Assembly (NCBI GenBank): GCA_031539425.1
Contig: JAVKLI010000072.1
Location: forward strand, 1-23,097
Source: UBA4416 sp031539425
Lineage (GTDB): Bacteria; Bacteroidota; Bacteroidia; B-17B0; Aurantibacillaceae
Direction of reading: 5' to 3'
DNA: 23,097 bases
The translations under genes were made by a program, and so were the position numbers. The notes under the pieces are model-generated. The model had not been told where the DNA came from and searched no databases. It worked only from the letters and a program-made list of their open reading frames with translations. Of this stretch, positions 7,043 to 15,478 are shown piece by piece; positions within the stretch are counted from its first letter, which is position 1; every line of letters begins with the position of its first letter.

Positions 7043-7915
7043 ATGACTTCTCAGTTTTATACTAAACAGCTACACATTACCATTATCAATAACTTGATAA
7101 AAGCTGCCCTATTTGAAGATAAAGGTAAGGGTGATTATACAAGTTTAGCTACAATACCCAAAAATGCTACACATACATGTAAGCTATTGGTAAAAGAAAC
7201 TGGTATTATTGCAGGTGTAAAAGCAGCAGAATATGTTATAAAACATATTGATAAAAATATAAAAATTACAACAATTATTAAAGATGGAAGTCAAGTAAAA
7301 CCAAATGATGTTGTATTTACAGCTCAAGGTAATTCGCAAAATTTGCTTTTAGCTGAACGATTATTACTAAACATTATGCAGCGAATGAGTGGTATTGCCA
7401 CTAAAACTAACTATTTTCAAATGTTATGCAAAAATACCAATGCTAAAGTAATAGATACTAGAAAAACAACTCCTAACTTTAGGATATTTGAAAAATGGGC
7501 TGTTAGCATTGGGGGTGGATATAATCATCGGTTTGGGTTGTATGATATGATATTGATTAAAGATAATCATATAGACGTATGTGGCAGCATTAACTTGGCA
7601 ATAGAGCGCACAAAGCAATATTGCAAAACAAATAAATTGCCACTAAAAATAATTGTTGAAGCCAGAAATATAAACGATATAAAAGAAATTTTGAAACATA
7701 AAGGTGTACATAGAATATTGCTTGATAATTTTGATATTAAGTCAACCAAACAAGCTGTTAAACTTATAAATACTACTGTTGAAACCGAAAGCTCTGGTAA
7801 TATTAATGAACGTACCATTTCAAAATATGCTAACTGTGGGGTTAATTACATTTCTATTGGTGCACTCACACATCATATTAATAGTTTAGATTTAAGTTTT
7901 AAAGTCATTTCCTAA
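7043..7915 (+). CDS. nadC: nicotinate-nucleotide pyrophosphorylase (quinolinate phosphoribosyltransferase)
   Basis: Makes nicotinate mononucleotide from quinolinate and PRPP in de novo NAD synthesis, in the cytoplasm. The DTRKTTPNFR motif, the FEKWAVSIGGGYNHRFGLYDMILIKDNH region, LLVKETGIIAG and RMSGIATKT are diagnostic. The frame stays open to a TTG at 6992 and has an ATG at 7022. The promoter -7 box ends at 7021, so the transcript would begin after 7022. The ATG at 7043 is the first start that would be transcribed and gives 290 residues (MTSQFYTKQL), a normal NadC length. nusB follows after 11 bp. Function is certain; the start is inferred from the promoter. Confidence 0.93.
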   Translation: MTSQFYTKQLHITIINNLIKAALFEDKGKGDYTSLATIPKNATHTCKLLVKETGIIAGVKAAEYVIKHIDKNIKITTIIKDGSQVKPNDVVFTAQGNSQNLLLAERLLLNIMQRMSGIATKTNYFQMLCKNTNAKVIDTRKTTPNFRIFEKWAVSIGGGYNHRFGLYDMILIKDNHIDVCGSINLAIERTKQYCKTNKLPLKIIVEARNINDIKEILKHKGVHRILLDNFDIKSTKQAVKLINTTVETESSGNINERTISKYANCGVNYISIGALTHHINSLDLSFKVIS

Positions 7916-7926
7916 AAAATCATATT

Positions 7927-8871
7927 ATGTTAAACCGTCGCTATTATAGAATTAAAATTATGCAGGCGCTCTATGCCTATAATTTAAAACAAGATTTAAG
8001 TAATGTGTCAAAACATGAATCTGAATTATTTAAAAGTTTTGACAAAATACATGAACTTTACATTTTTGTATTACATATTTTAATGCGTTTACAACATCAA
8101 GCACACATTAACATTGAAGAAAATTTAAAAAAATACAGACCAACAAATGAAGATTTAAAACCCAACTTAAAATTTGTAAATAACACAATAATTAAAGCCA
8201 TTATAGAGCATAAAGAATTAAAAAACTCTATTGAAAAAAAAGAAAAATATTGGAGTGTAGATAACGAATTTATTAGGAAATTATTTTATGAATTAAAACA
8301 AACAGAAGGTTACCATGTTTATATGCAAAACGAAGAAAATAATTTAGTTAATGAGAAAAACATATTAACTTATATAATTTCTGATTTTTTATATAACCAT
8401 AATTTATTTATTCATTTTATTGAAGAGTTATATATAGATTGGAACAGTGACGCCTACGCTGCATTTTCATTAGCATTAAAAACAATAGATAGTTTTTCTA
8501 ATGCTCAAATTCAAATGTGCACTATTTTTAAGGATGAAGTAGATGACAAAGAATTTATATCCACATTATTTAATAAAACAATAGAATACAATATTGAATT
8601 TGAAAAACTGATTGCTTCAAAAACTCAAAATTGGGATTTAGAACGAATTGCCAACATGGATATTTTATTAATGAAAATGGCACTTTCAGAAATATTGCAC
8701 ATGCCTCAAATGCCTGTAAAAGTATCATTAAACGAATATATAGATATTGCTAAAGAATTTTCGAGTGCTAATAGTAAAAACTTTATAAATGGCATATTAG
8801 ATAGCATCATTTCTCAACTTAATAGAGAAGATAAAATTCAAAAATCAGGTAGAGGGTTAATTGAAAATTAA
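7927..8871 (+). CDS. nusB: transcription antitermination factor NusB
   Basis: RNA-binding factor that joins NusE (S10) on boxA for antitermination of rRNA operons. At 314 residues it is about twice the length of E. coli NusB, as is usual in Bacteroidota. The opening LNRRYYRIKIMQALYAYNL matches the start of the fold. The middle (about 40-170) is a charged helical insert. The C-terminal half carries the conserved NMDILLMKMALSEILHM (about 243-259) and VKVSLNEYIDIAKEFSS..NSKNFINGILD. The stop codon touches the aroB start with no gap, so the two are translationally coupled. Confidence 0.92.
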   Translation: MLNRRYYRIKIMQALYAYNLKQDLSNVSKHESELFKSFDKIHELYIFVLHILMRLQHQAHINIEENLKKYRPTNEDLKPNLKFVNNTIIKAIIEHKELKNSIEKKEKYWSVDNEFIRKLFYELKQTEGYHVYMQNEENNLVNEKNILTYIISDFLYNHNLFIHFIEELYIDWNSDAYAAFSLALKTIDSFSNAQIQMCTIFKDEVDDKEFISTLFNKTIEYNIEFEKLIASKTQNWDLERIANMDILLMKMALSEILHMPQMPVKVSLNEYIDIAKEFSSANSKNFINGILDSIISQLNREDKIQKSGRGLIEN

Positions 8872-9930
8872 ATGAATGTTTTAAAACTAAAATCATGTTC
8901 AATTTATTTTGAAGATGATCGGTTTACAAATTTAAATGCTTACTTAAGCAATAGTCAATATACATCTATAACTATAATATGTGATACATTAACCTATAAG
9001 CATTGCCTACCTTTAGTTTTAAAACGCATTAAAAATTTATCTAAAGCCCATATTATAAAATTACCTAACGGCGAAAAAAGTAAAAGTATTGATGTTGTTC
9101 AAAATATTTTTGCTCAATTAATTAAAACACAGCAATCAAAAAAAATGCTTATTATTAATTTGGGTGGAGGCACTGTATGTGATATTGGCGGATTTGCAGC
9201 GTCTGTTTATAAAAGAGGTGTTGATTACATTAATATACCAACTACCCTATTAGCTATGGTAGATGCTGCCATTGGAGGAAAAACAGGTGTTAATTTTTTA
9301 GGGTTAAAAAATATTATAGGCACTATATATCAGCCAAAATGTATTATTATTAACACTAATTTTTTAAACACGTTGCCTCAACTTGAGATTTATAGCGGTT
9401 TAGCAGAAATGTATAAAACGCAAATAATAGGGTTTAAAAAAATGCAACCTATTAATTTAACTAACAAAACATTATTTCAACAATCAGTTTACAATACTGT
9501 AAAGTTTAAGGTAGGTATTGTATTAAAAGATGAGTTTGAACAACATGAACGAAAAATATTAAACTTTGGTCATACCATAGGACATGCTATTGAAGGTTAT
9601 TATTCTCAAATTAATACACAAATACTACATGGAGAAGCTGTAGTTATTGGAATGATATGCGCTACTTGGCTTTCATATCATCGTCAATTATTATCTCACA
9701 ATGATTTTGAAAAAATTATAAGTACAATTAAAAATAATTTTAAACTCACTTTAGTTAGTAAACAATACTTTAGTGCCTTGTATTTATTGATGCAAAACGA
9801 TAAAAAAAATAGTTTCAAATTACCTTCTTTTATTTTATTAAAAGCAATAGGATTGCCTATTATACAAGTGGAGGTGTCAAAAATGGAAATTATAAAATCA
9901 TTAACTTATTATAATTCACTTTGTAAATAA
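8872..9930 (+). CDS. aroB: 3-dehydroquinate synthase
   Basis: Second step of the shikimate pathway: converts DAHP to 3-dehydroquinate, using NAD and a divalent metal. The 352-residue protein has LPNGEKSKS (64-72), GGGTVCDIGGFAAS (98-111), IPTTLLAMVDAAIGGKTGVN (122-141), GLAEMYK (176-182) and NFGHTIGHAIEG (231-242). Metal ligands are predicted at Glu179, His234 and His253 (LHGEAV), with catalytic Lys137. The helical stretch after the GLAEMYK motif is shorter than in E. coli AroB. The ATG directly follows the nusB stop. The gene ends 6 bp from the convergent amidase gene. Confidence 0.95.
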   Translation: MNVLKLKSCSIYFEDDRFTNLNAYLSNSQYTSITIICDTLTYKHCLPLVLKRIKNLSKAHIIKLPNGEKSKSIDVVQNIFAQLIKTQQSKKMLIINLGGGTVCDIGGFAASVYKRGVDYINIPTTLLAMVDAAIGGKTGVNFLGLKNIIGTIYQPKCIIINTNFLNTLPQLEIYSGLAEMYKTQIIGFKKMQPINLTNKTLFQQSVYNTVKFKVGIVLKDEFEQHERKILNFGHTIGHAIEGYYSQINTQILHGEAVVIGMICATWLSYHRQLLSHNDFEKIISTIKNNFKLTLVSKQYFSALYLLMQNDKKNSFKLPSFILLKAIGLPIIQVEVSKMEIIKSLTYYNSLCK

Positions 9931-9940
9931 CTTGCGTTAT
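9927..9940. other. small symmetric hairpin over two convergent stop codons
   Basis: ATAAC (9927-9931), loop TTGC, GTTAT (9936-9940). The left arm contains the aroB stop and the right arm the amidase stop on the other strand. A 5-bp AT-rich stem is weak, so a terminator role is only possible. Confidence 0.3.
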
Positions 9941-11217
9941 AATCTAAAATATACTTCTAATGCGTTAAAATAAGCTAATGCAGTAAGGTATATACGTTTT
10001 GAAATTTTTTTTCCATTGCATTCAAAATCATTTTCCATTAAAGCATAGCATTCATTAATATTATCTTGATACAAGGCTTCACCATATACTAAGGGTGATT
10101 TAATACCTAAACTCAAAGTTAAATCTCTACAATATACCCCTTTTGATTTAGTAATGATAGCGTTTTTTTTAAGATATATAGCATCGTTTACGGTAGCTAT
10201 TGGAATGTTTAGTTCTTTATTAAATTGATTTACAGTAAAGGCTGATAATAATTCAGATTGTTTTAAATCATTTCCTAATAGCAATCTTATCAATTCTATT
10301 TGATGTGTTTCATACTTCAAATCATTATTTGTAAAACAACCAGGAATAAATGCCATGGTAAAATTTTTAGGTGTTGTTTTTTTCCATCTATAATTTTTTT
10401 CGTCAACGTTATAATGAATAATAACTGTAGCATCTGGGTTAAATTGATTTATTTTATTAATTCTATTTTTTAATTCAATATGTTTAAAATGTTGGTTAAA
10501 AAATAATCGCACATTCATTTTTTGAAGTTTGTTAAATTGAGATTTATTTAACATCCCAACTTTGTATAAAGAATCTAAGTATTGTTTTTTATTGTTTTGA
10601 AACCATTGTAAATACGAGTGCGTAAACATGGTTTTATTTTTTTCAGTTCTACTTAAAAATACCTGCGCTCCTTTTTTTTCGCATAAATATTTTAATACTT
10701 CAGCTGTTTGTAAGGTAAATAAAGCTTCGTATAAAAATACACGTGTTTTCGTTTTACTTTTATTAAAGGTGTAAAAGTCTAAATATTTTTGCTCTACCCT
10801 AGCTTCCAAGGTATCACTAGCTATATGGCCAGGGTCAATAGCAATGCGTTTCCCTAACAATGATTTGTTTTTTGATAAAACTCGCTTTGAAAAATAAATT
10901 TTATTTAAACTATCAATTTGAAATGATGATAAGTGTTTCTGTTTTTTCCACTTATAAAAATAACTTATAGCCTTATCATTTGATGATGAAAATATCATAT
11001 TTAATACTGATATTTCATCATTATAAATAGAAAAAATACCCGTTGTATTGTTTTTTATGATTATGCGATTTTTGTCAAATAAAACAGTTTTGTTAAGTCC
11101 GTTTCTGTAATTTAAATACAAGTCAAAATTATTTTTTAAATCTGTGAAGGTTTGAGAAAAGGTTTGAGAATGTGCTATAATGACTAAATTACAAAACCAA
11201 AAAATAAATTTATACAT
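9937..11217 (-). CDS. exported N-acetylmuramoyl-L-alanine amidase (Amidase_3 type)
   Basis: Predicted to cut the bond between MurNAc and the stem peptide in the periplasm. A signal peptide covers about 1-17. The catalytic domain starts at RIAIDPGH (124-131). Zinc ligands are predicted as His131, Glu164 (LYEALFTLQTAEVLKYL) and His268 (VIIHYN), with catalytic Glu380 (LVYGEALYQDN). About 120 residues before the domain and an insert at about 195-250, with several Lys-rich helices, are unusual compared with AmiA-type enzymes and may control access to the site. Total length is 426 residues. It stands alone on its strand, between aroB and the divergent barrel gene, with no clear promoter match upstream. 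Confidence 0.75.
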   Translation of the reverse strand: MYKFIFWFCNLVIIAHSQTFSQTFTDLKNNFDLYLNYRNGLNKTVLFDKNRIIIKNNTTGIFSIYNDEISVLNMIFSSSNDKAISYFYKWKKQKHLSSFQIDSLNKIYFSKRVLSKNKSLLGKRIAIDPGHIASDTLEARVEQKYLDFYTFNKSKTKTRVFLYEALFTLQTAEVLKYLCEKKGAQVFLSRTEKNKTMFTHSYLQWFQNNKKQYLDSLYKVGMLNKSQFNKLQKMNVRLFFNQHFKHIELKNRINKINQFNPDATVIIHYNVDEKNYRWKKTTPKNFTMAFIPGCFTNNDLKYETHQIELIRLLLGNDLKQSELLSAFTVNQFNKELNIPIATVNDAIYLKKNAIITKSKGVYCRDLTLSLGIKSPLVYGEALYQDNINECYALMENDFECNGKKISKRIYLTALAYFNALEVYFRL

Positions 11218-11295
11218 AAAATTAAAAATAGAAAATTACAAAATAAACAGAAATATTTTCTTAATATTATACTGTTATTGAATTAAAACAAACTT

Positions 11296-11931
11296 ATGAA
11301 GTTACCTAATGTAGGGTTAATATTTTTTTTCACTTTAGTTTCTTTTTTTATACGAGCTCAAGTATCTGTACTCTTTAAACCTTTTATACATGCAGGATTA
11401 ACATTTTCACAAATACATGGTGATACCTTTGAAGGTTACAACAAAATAGGATTTACAGGCGGCATCAACGTTTCATACCCCTTTTCAAAAAAACATTTTG
11501 GTACAATTGGTTTAGGTTTTGTACAAAAAGGGGCTTTAAAAGCAAGTGATGCAAACAATAATGATTTTACTTATTACTCAATTACTCTTAATTACATAGA
11601 GGTGCCAATTAGTACAGGGTATCAATTTAAATGTTTAAACTTCCACGTTAGCCTAGCTCCTGCTGTTTTAATTGATTATACTGAAGAGCAAGCCAACTTA
11701 CCATTTGCATATTCAAACCCTATCAATACATTTGATTGTAGTTTAAAGTTAGGAATAGGTTACACTATTAGTGAAAATTTTGGCGTACTATTCAATACGA
11801 CAAACTCTTTCATGTGTGCTCGAAAAACCAGTTTCCCTACTACCATTATTTATAATAATTTTTTAGCCAATTATTTTAATAATGGATTTTATAACAACAT
11901 TTTAGAATGCAATATTTTATACCATTTTTAA
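11296..11931 (+). CDS. outer-membrane beta-barrel protein (PorT-like / OMP_b-brl family)
   Basis: A 211-residue exported protein with a signal peptide ending near IRA-Q (about 1-21). The mature part alternates polar and hydrophobic residues, with Gly-rich turns such as AGLTFSQIHGDTFEGYNKIGFTGGI, which resembles the small 8-strand barrels often annotated as PorT family or outer membrane beta-barrel in Bacteroidota. It ends with the aromatic residues YHF, a usual barrel C-terminus. ubiX starts 10 bp later on the same strand, probably on the same transcript. No specific cargo or ligand can be named. Confidence 0.6.
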   Translation: MKLPNVGLIFFFTLVSFFIRAQVSVLFKPFIHAGLTFSQIHGDTFEGYNKIGFTGGINVSYPFSKKHFGTIGLGFVQKGALKASDANNNDFTYYSITLNYIEVPISTGYQFKCLNFHVSLAPAVLIDYTEEQANLPFAYSNPINTFDCSLKLGIGYTISENFGVLFNTTNSFMCARKTSFPTTIIYNNFLANYFNNGFYNNILECNILYHF

Positions 11932-11941
11932 TTTTAATAAA

Positions 11942-12505
11942 ATGACAAAACATAAAATAGCTATAAGCATAACTGGTGCCAGCGGTAGTATTTATGCTAA
12001 AATATTACTAGATAAATTGTGCAATATGCACAATCAAATTGATGAAGTAGCTTTAGTAATGAGTAACAACGCCAAGCAGGTTTGGAAAATAGAGCTTGGC
12101 AACGATGATTATAAAACATATCCTGTAACATTTTATGATACCAATAATTTTATGGCACCCTTTGCGTCTGGGTCATCAAGTTATTCTGTTTTAATTATTT
12201 GCCCTTGCAGTATGGGCACTATAGGACGGATAGCAGCTGGCATTAGTAATGATTTAACATCAAGAGCAGCCGATGTAATGCTAAAAGAAAAACGTAAACT
12301 AATATTAGTTCCAAGAGAAACGCCTTATAATTTAATTCATCTTCAAAACATGAAAACTGTTACATTAGCTGGGGGCATTGTTTGTCCTGCTTCTCCGTCA
12401 TTTTATCACAATCCTAAAACAATTGAAGAAGCTGTATCTACAGTGGTTGATAGAATTTTAATACTATCTGGATTAGAGGTAAATACAAAAAGGTGGCAAG
12501 AATAA
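11942..12505 (+). CDS. ubiX: flavin prenyltransferase UbiX
   Basis: Cytoplasmic enzyme that adds a dimethylallyl group to FMN, making the prenylated flavin cofactor of UbiD-type decarboxylases. The N-terminal flavin-binding loop ISITGASGSIYA (8-19), the block PCSMGTIGRIAAGISNDLTSRAADVMLKE, and LILVPRETPYNLIHLQNM cover the whole family signature. The 187-residue length is normal. No ubiD is in the window. In Bacteroidota, which use menaquinone, the partner is probably a UbiD-like decarboxylase elsewhere. The gene ends 5 bp before a convergent gene. Confidence 0.93.
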   Translation: MTKHKIAISITGASGSIYAKILLDKLCNMHNQIDEVALVMSNNAKQVWKIELGNDDYKTYPVTFYDTNNFMAPFASGSSSYSVLIICPCSMGTIGRIAAGISNDLTSRAADVMLKEKRKLILVPRETPYNLIHLQNMKTVTLAGGIVCPASPSFYHNPKTIEEAVSTVVDRILILSGLEVNTKRWQE

Positions 12506-12508
12506 AAT

Positions 12509-12524
12509 GATTAAAATTTTAATC
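12509..12524. repeat. 16-bp perfect palindrome at convergent gene ends
   Basis: GATTAAAATTTTAATC reads the same on both strands and includes the stop codon of the helix-hairpin-helix barrel gene. It lies just after the ubiX stop. It may come by chance from the codons for the terminal Leu-Lys-Phe-stop, common at barrel ends. Confidence 0.4.
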
Positions 12525-14601
12525 GTGCTTGTAATTTAATTTCTGACTTTTGATTTGCATCAATTTGGGATAAACTTCCTTCACTTAATATAGAGGTGTT
12601 ATCATACACTGTAGTTGATATTTTAAACCACACATCAAAATGTTTTAAGACCAACCAATTGCAAATAAATGCCACTCTATGCCCCTTATTATATAACATA
12701 GGTATTGCGTTAGAGTATAACACATCATCTTCAAAAACATAAATGCGTGCTAAGTAATTTTGAACATCAAAATAAACATACCTCATTGTAAATGACATTG
12801 GGAAATGCATTTTTTTAAACTTCAAATCTTGTGTAAAAGCAACGCCCGATGTAAACACATTTTGATAAGATTGCACATGAGCATAATCTAATCTAGTTTT
12901 GAAAGATATATCAGAGTGTATTTGTTGATTAATATAAAAAGTGATTTGATTTTTTGGAATAGCAATGGTGTTTTTATAGTTTGTAAAAATCACATCTTCG
13001 TACAACGTTGTGTGTTGCCACCTAAAATACATATTTGAAACTTTGTTTGGTAAAAAATTATATTGCGTTAAAAAAGAAGTGCCTTGCATTGGCTTTTTAT
13101 TGTTGTATCCTAACCATTTTAATTTGTATTGATCAGCCGATACAAAAATATTGTGTTTAGCATTTACTTTAAATTCTGCACTAACAAATAGACCTTCTTC
13201 GCCACCATTCATATTTAATTTTTCAGCAAAGGCATTGGCATGTAAATTGTTAAATTCTTTATCAAACTGTCTATAATGTGCAGATAGGGTAATGCCATGA
13301 TCTAATGCCACAATCATACCTTGGCAAAATGCTTTATTAAATTTTGGATTTAAAGCAATCTCGCCATATAAATTTACATTATAATATACCCAATTATAAT
13401 CGGTTCCAATAATAAATTGTGAGTTTCCAATAAATGCAAATTGATTGTAATAGTATGTATTTGGTTCGTAACGTTTATCAAATTTGGTATAATGCATGGT
13501 ACTGCCTATATGTAAATTTCGTTTATCAAACGATACATTGTTAGCAAAAATACTTTCTTGCACTGTGTGTTTATTTTGGAGTAACAATTGGGTATTGTGA
13601 TAACCTCCTAATTGAAATTGAGTAAAATAGGGCTCCCCTACTCTATTTATAGAATCAGCGTTTATAACCCCTGCATCAATATTTTTGTGTGATAACATAG
13701 TAGAAATTGAGAAATGTTTTAATTCAAATTTTGTTGCAATTCCTCTAAAAAACAACATTTCATCCATCGAATAATATGGCGATAAGCCTTGCAAATTACG
13801 CTTGCTAGACATTGGTTGCGTGCTTCTATTAAATGCAAAACCCTTGTATAGTGTTAATCCTTGGCCAAATTTAGCCTGATAATCTCCAACTATTATTTGT
13901 TTAAAAACTGAAACGTCATTAATGGCAATGTGCCCAGAATAAAAATCAAAGCCCTGTAATTTTGAATTAGTATAAAATAATTCACCGGCATCCTTTTCGG
14001 CGCTAAACCCTACAGACACTTGTTGATTGTACTGAAAGCGATACTTTAGAAACTGTCTATATGGATCGCCTAAATAATAAGAATTAGGCTTTAGTTGTTT
14101 TACTGAATCTGAAATTAGTTTAAAACCTTGTTGCTCTTCTATCACTCGCTGTGAGGATAATACCAATTCATGCTTGCCATATTTGAAACATTCTTTTATA
14201 TTAAAATATTTTTCAGTCATATCAGATGCTGTATTTACGTACGGCAATATATAATGGATAAAAGCTAAGTTAAATTCTTTAATAGATTGCAACTCATATA
14301 TGTTTATGAGTGCGCCATTTTTCTCTATATGTTCTAACAAGGCGTTAATTTGTATATCAGAAAACAGTTGACTAGCCTGCAATTGAGATTTGGTAGCGGT
14401 ATTTAAATTAATTTTATTGTTTAAATAATATGCATTTGAATGTAATAAATTTGCCATATCATCACCATCAATTTGAGATTGCTCTGCCATTAATTCAATA
14501 TTTTGTTGAAGTTTTAAATACTGCTGTGTTGTATCTAGTTGTGCATTCAATTGATTTACACTAATAGTAAAAACTAACAAATAAAAATTATTAAAACGCA
14601 T
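12511..14601 (-). CDS. outer-membrane barrel protein with N-terminal helix-hairpin-helix domain
   Basis: A 696-residue exported protein. A signal peptide covers about 1-20 (LNA-Q). A ComEA-like helix-hairpin-helix segment lies at about 63-122 (KINLNTATKSQLQASQLFSD, then INIYELQSI and YILPYV). The rest (about 140-696) is rich in alternating aromatic strands and ends in ARLKF, as outer-membrane barrels do. Such proteins are widespread in Bacteroidota but, to my knowledge, without an established role. HHH domains often bind DNA, so a part in DNA uptake or in holding a periplasmic partner is possible but unproven. The gene overlaps the end of the PorV/PorQ-like gene by 11 bp, so the two are coupled and may form one complex. 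Confidence 0.75.
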   Translation of the reverse strand: MRFNNFYLLVFTISVNQLNAQLDTTQQYLKLQQNIELMAEQSQIDGDDMANLLHSNAYYLNNKINLNTATKSQLQASQLFSDIQINALLEHIEKNGALINIYELQSIKEFNLAFIHYILPYVNTASDMTEKYFNIKECFKYGKHELVLSSQRVIEEQQGFKLISDSVKQLKPNSYYLGDPYRQFLKYRFQYNQQVSVGFSAEKDAGELFYTNSKLQGFDFYSGHIAINDVSVFKQIIVGDYQAKFGQGLTLYKGFAFNRSTQPMSSKRNLQGLSPYYSMDEMLFFRGIATKFELKHFSISTMLSHKNIDAGVINADSINRVGEPYFTQFQLGGYHNTQLLLQNKHTVQESIFANNVSFDKRNLHIGSTMHYTKFDKRYEPNTYYYNQFAFIGNSQFIIGTDYNWVYYNVNLYGEIALNPKFNKAFCQGMIVALDHGITLSAHYRQFDKEFNNLHANAFAEKLNMNGGEEGLFVSAEFKVNAKHNIFVSADQYKLKWLGYNNKKPMQGTSFLTQYNFLPNKVSNMYFRWQHTTLYEDVIFTNYKNTIAIPKNQITFYINQQIHSDISFKTRLDYAHVQSYQNVFTSGVAFTQDLKFKKMHFPMSFTMRYVYFDVQNYLARIYVFEDDVLYSNAIPMLYNKGHRVAFICNWLVLKHFDVWFKISTTVYDNTSILSEGSLSQIDANQKSEIKLQARLKF

Positions 14602-15403
14602 AAGTTACTCCAAATTGAGACGATGCTTTTAACACCACATGATACGCTACAGTAAAATCTATGCTTAACTTTTTATATTGATAGCTAAAGCCAAATGTGC
14701 CAATAATTGGGTGCGTAGCCATACCTATTCTAAAAGTCAAATTTGATAACATAGAAAACGCAACGCCACTTCTAAAATTTATAAGCTGTGTATTAGTATT
14801 TTCAACTTCGCCTATTAATTTAAGATGTGGGCTATAAAAGTATTGTACACCAATTTTATAGTAGTTTGGTGTTTTTTCTGAAGAGGGATTATTGAAGTAT
14901 GTACTGCGCCATGGGTTAAAGGTGCTAATGGCAATAATCATATTATCAAAATAAGTGGTGGTAAGCCCTATAGAACCTGTAATACTATGTGCTCGGCCAT
15001 ATATATCAGCCATATTTAAAGTTAAATAATTAAGCGAAACGCCAAAGCTAACATGATCAAGTAGTTTTAAACCATAGGCCACACTCAAATGGTTTTGATT
15101 AAATAATGTGTAGCCATACAAACTATTTGTTATGCCTATAGAACCTTTATACAAGGGCATCACAACTGTAATATGGTTATAGGATAGCTCTTTTATAAAA
15201 AATCTATTTTCAATAGACATAGCAAGCTCTTTATGTTTTATAAAAGCCAAGTTAGCAGGATTATTTCGAGCACTCCATACATCATTAGTATATGTAACAG
15301 AAGCGCCACCTAATCCAAAAGATGTAGGCCCTACATAAGATTGGCTATAAACACTTATATACGTTGTATAAAAAAGAAATAACCATTTTATTTTGCTATT
15401 CAT
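14591..15403 (-). CDS. PorV/PorQ-like outer-membrane protein
   Basis: A 270-residue exported protein with a signal peptide (about 1-20, VYS-Q). SYVGPTSFGLGGASVTY then NDVWSARNNPANLAF is the start typical of PorV/PorQ (FadL-related) barrels of Bacteroidota: small Gly-rich N-terminal region, then Asn-Pro-Ala. Repeated beta strands follow, with a C-terminal Phe. PorV and PorQ serve type IX secretion, but general barrel proteins share this start, so a T9SS role is not shown here. A Shine-Dalgarno-like AGGAG lies at 15419-15415, about 11 bases before the ATG, rare in this window. The gap of 75 bp to the glycosyltransferase upstream holds no clear promoter. Confidence 0.6.
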   Translation of the reverse strand: MNSKIKWLFLFYTTYISVYSQSYVGPTSFGLGGASVTYTNDVWSARNNPANLAFIKHKELAMSIENRFFIKELSYNHITVVMPLYKGSIGITNSLYGYTLFNQNHLSVAYGLKLLDHVSFGVSLNYLTLNMADIYGRAHSITGSIGLTTTYFDNMIIAISTFNPWRSTYFNNPSSEKTPNYYKIGVQYFYSPHLKLIGEVENTNTQLINFRSGVAFSMLSNLTFRIGMATHPIIGTFGFSYQYKKLSIDFTVAYHVVLKASSQFGVTYAF

Positions 15404-15478
15404 ATTTTATGTAACTCCTGTTTAGAGCACACAATTTAGTAATTTAATCCAAAATTTATTGTACTTCTTGTGTTATAA

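Noticed and set aside
7424..7818. Two minus-strand frames inside nadC
   Set aside because: Both are antisense to conserved NadC motifs and resemble no known protein.
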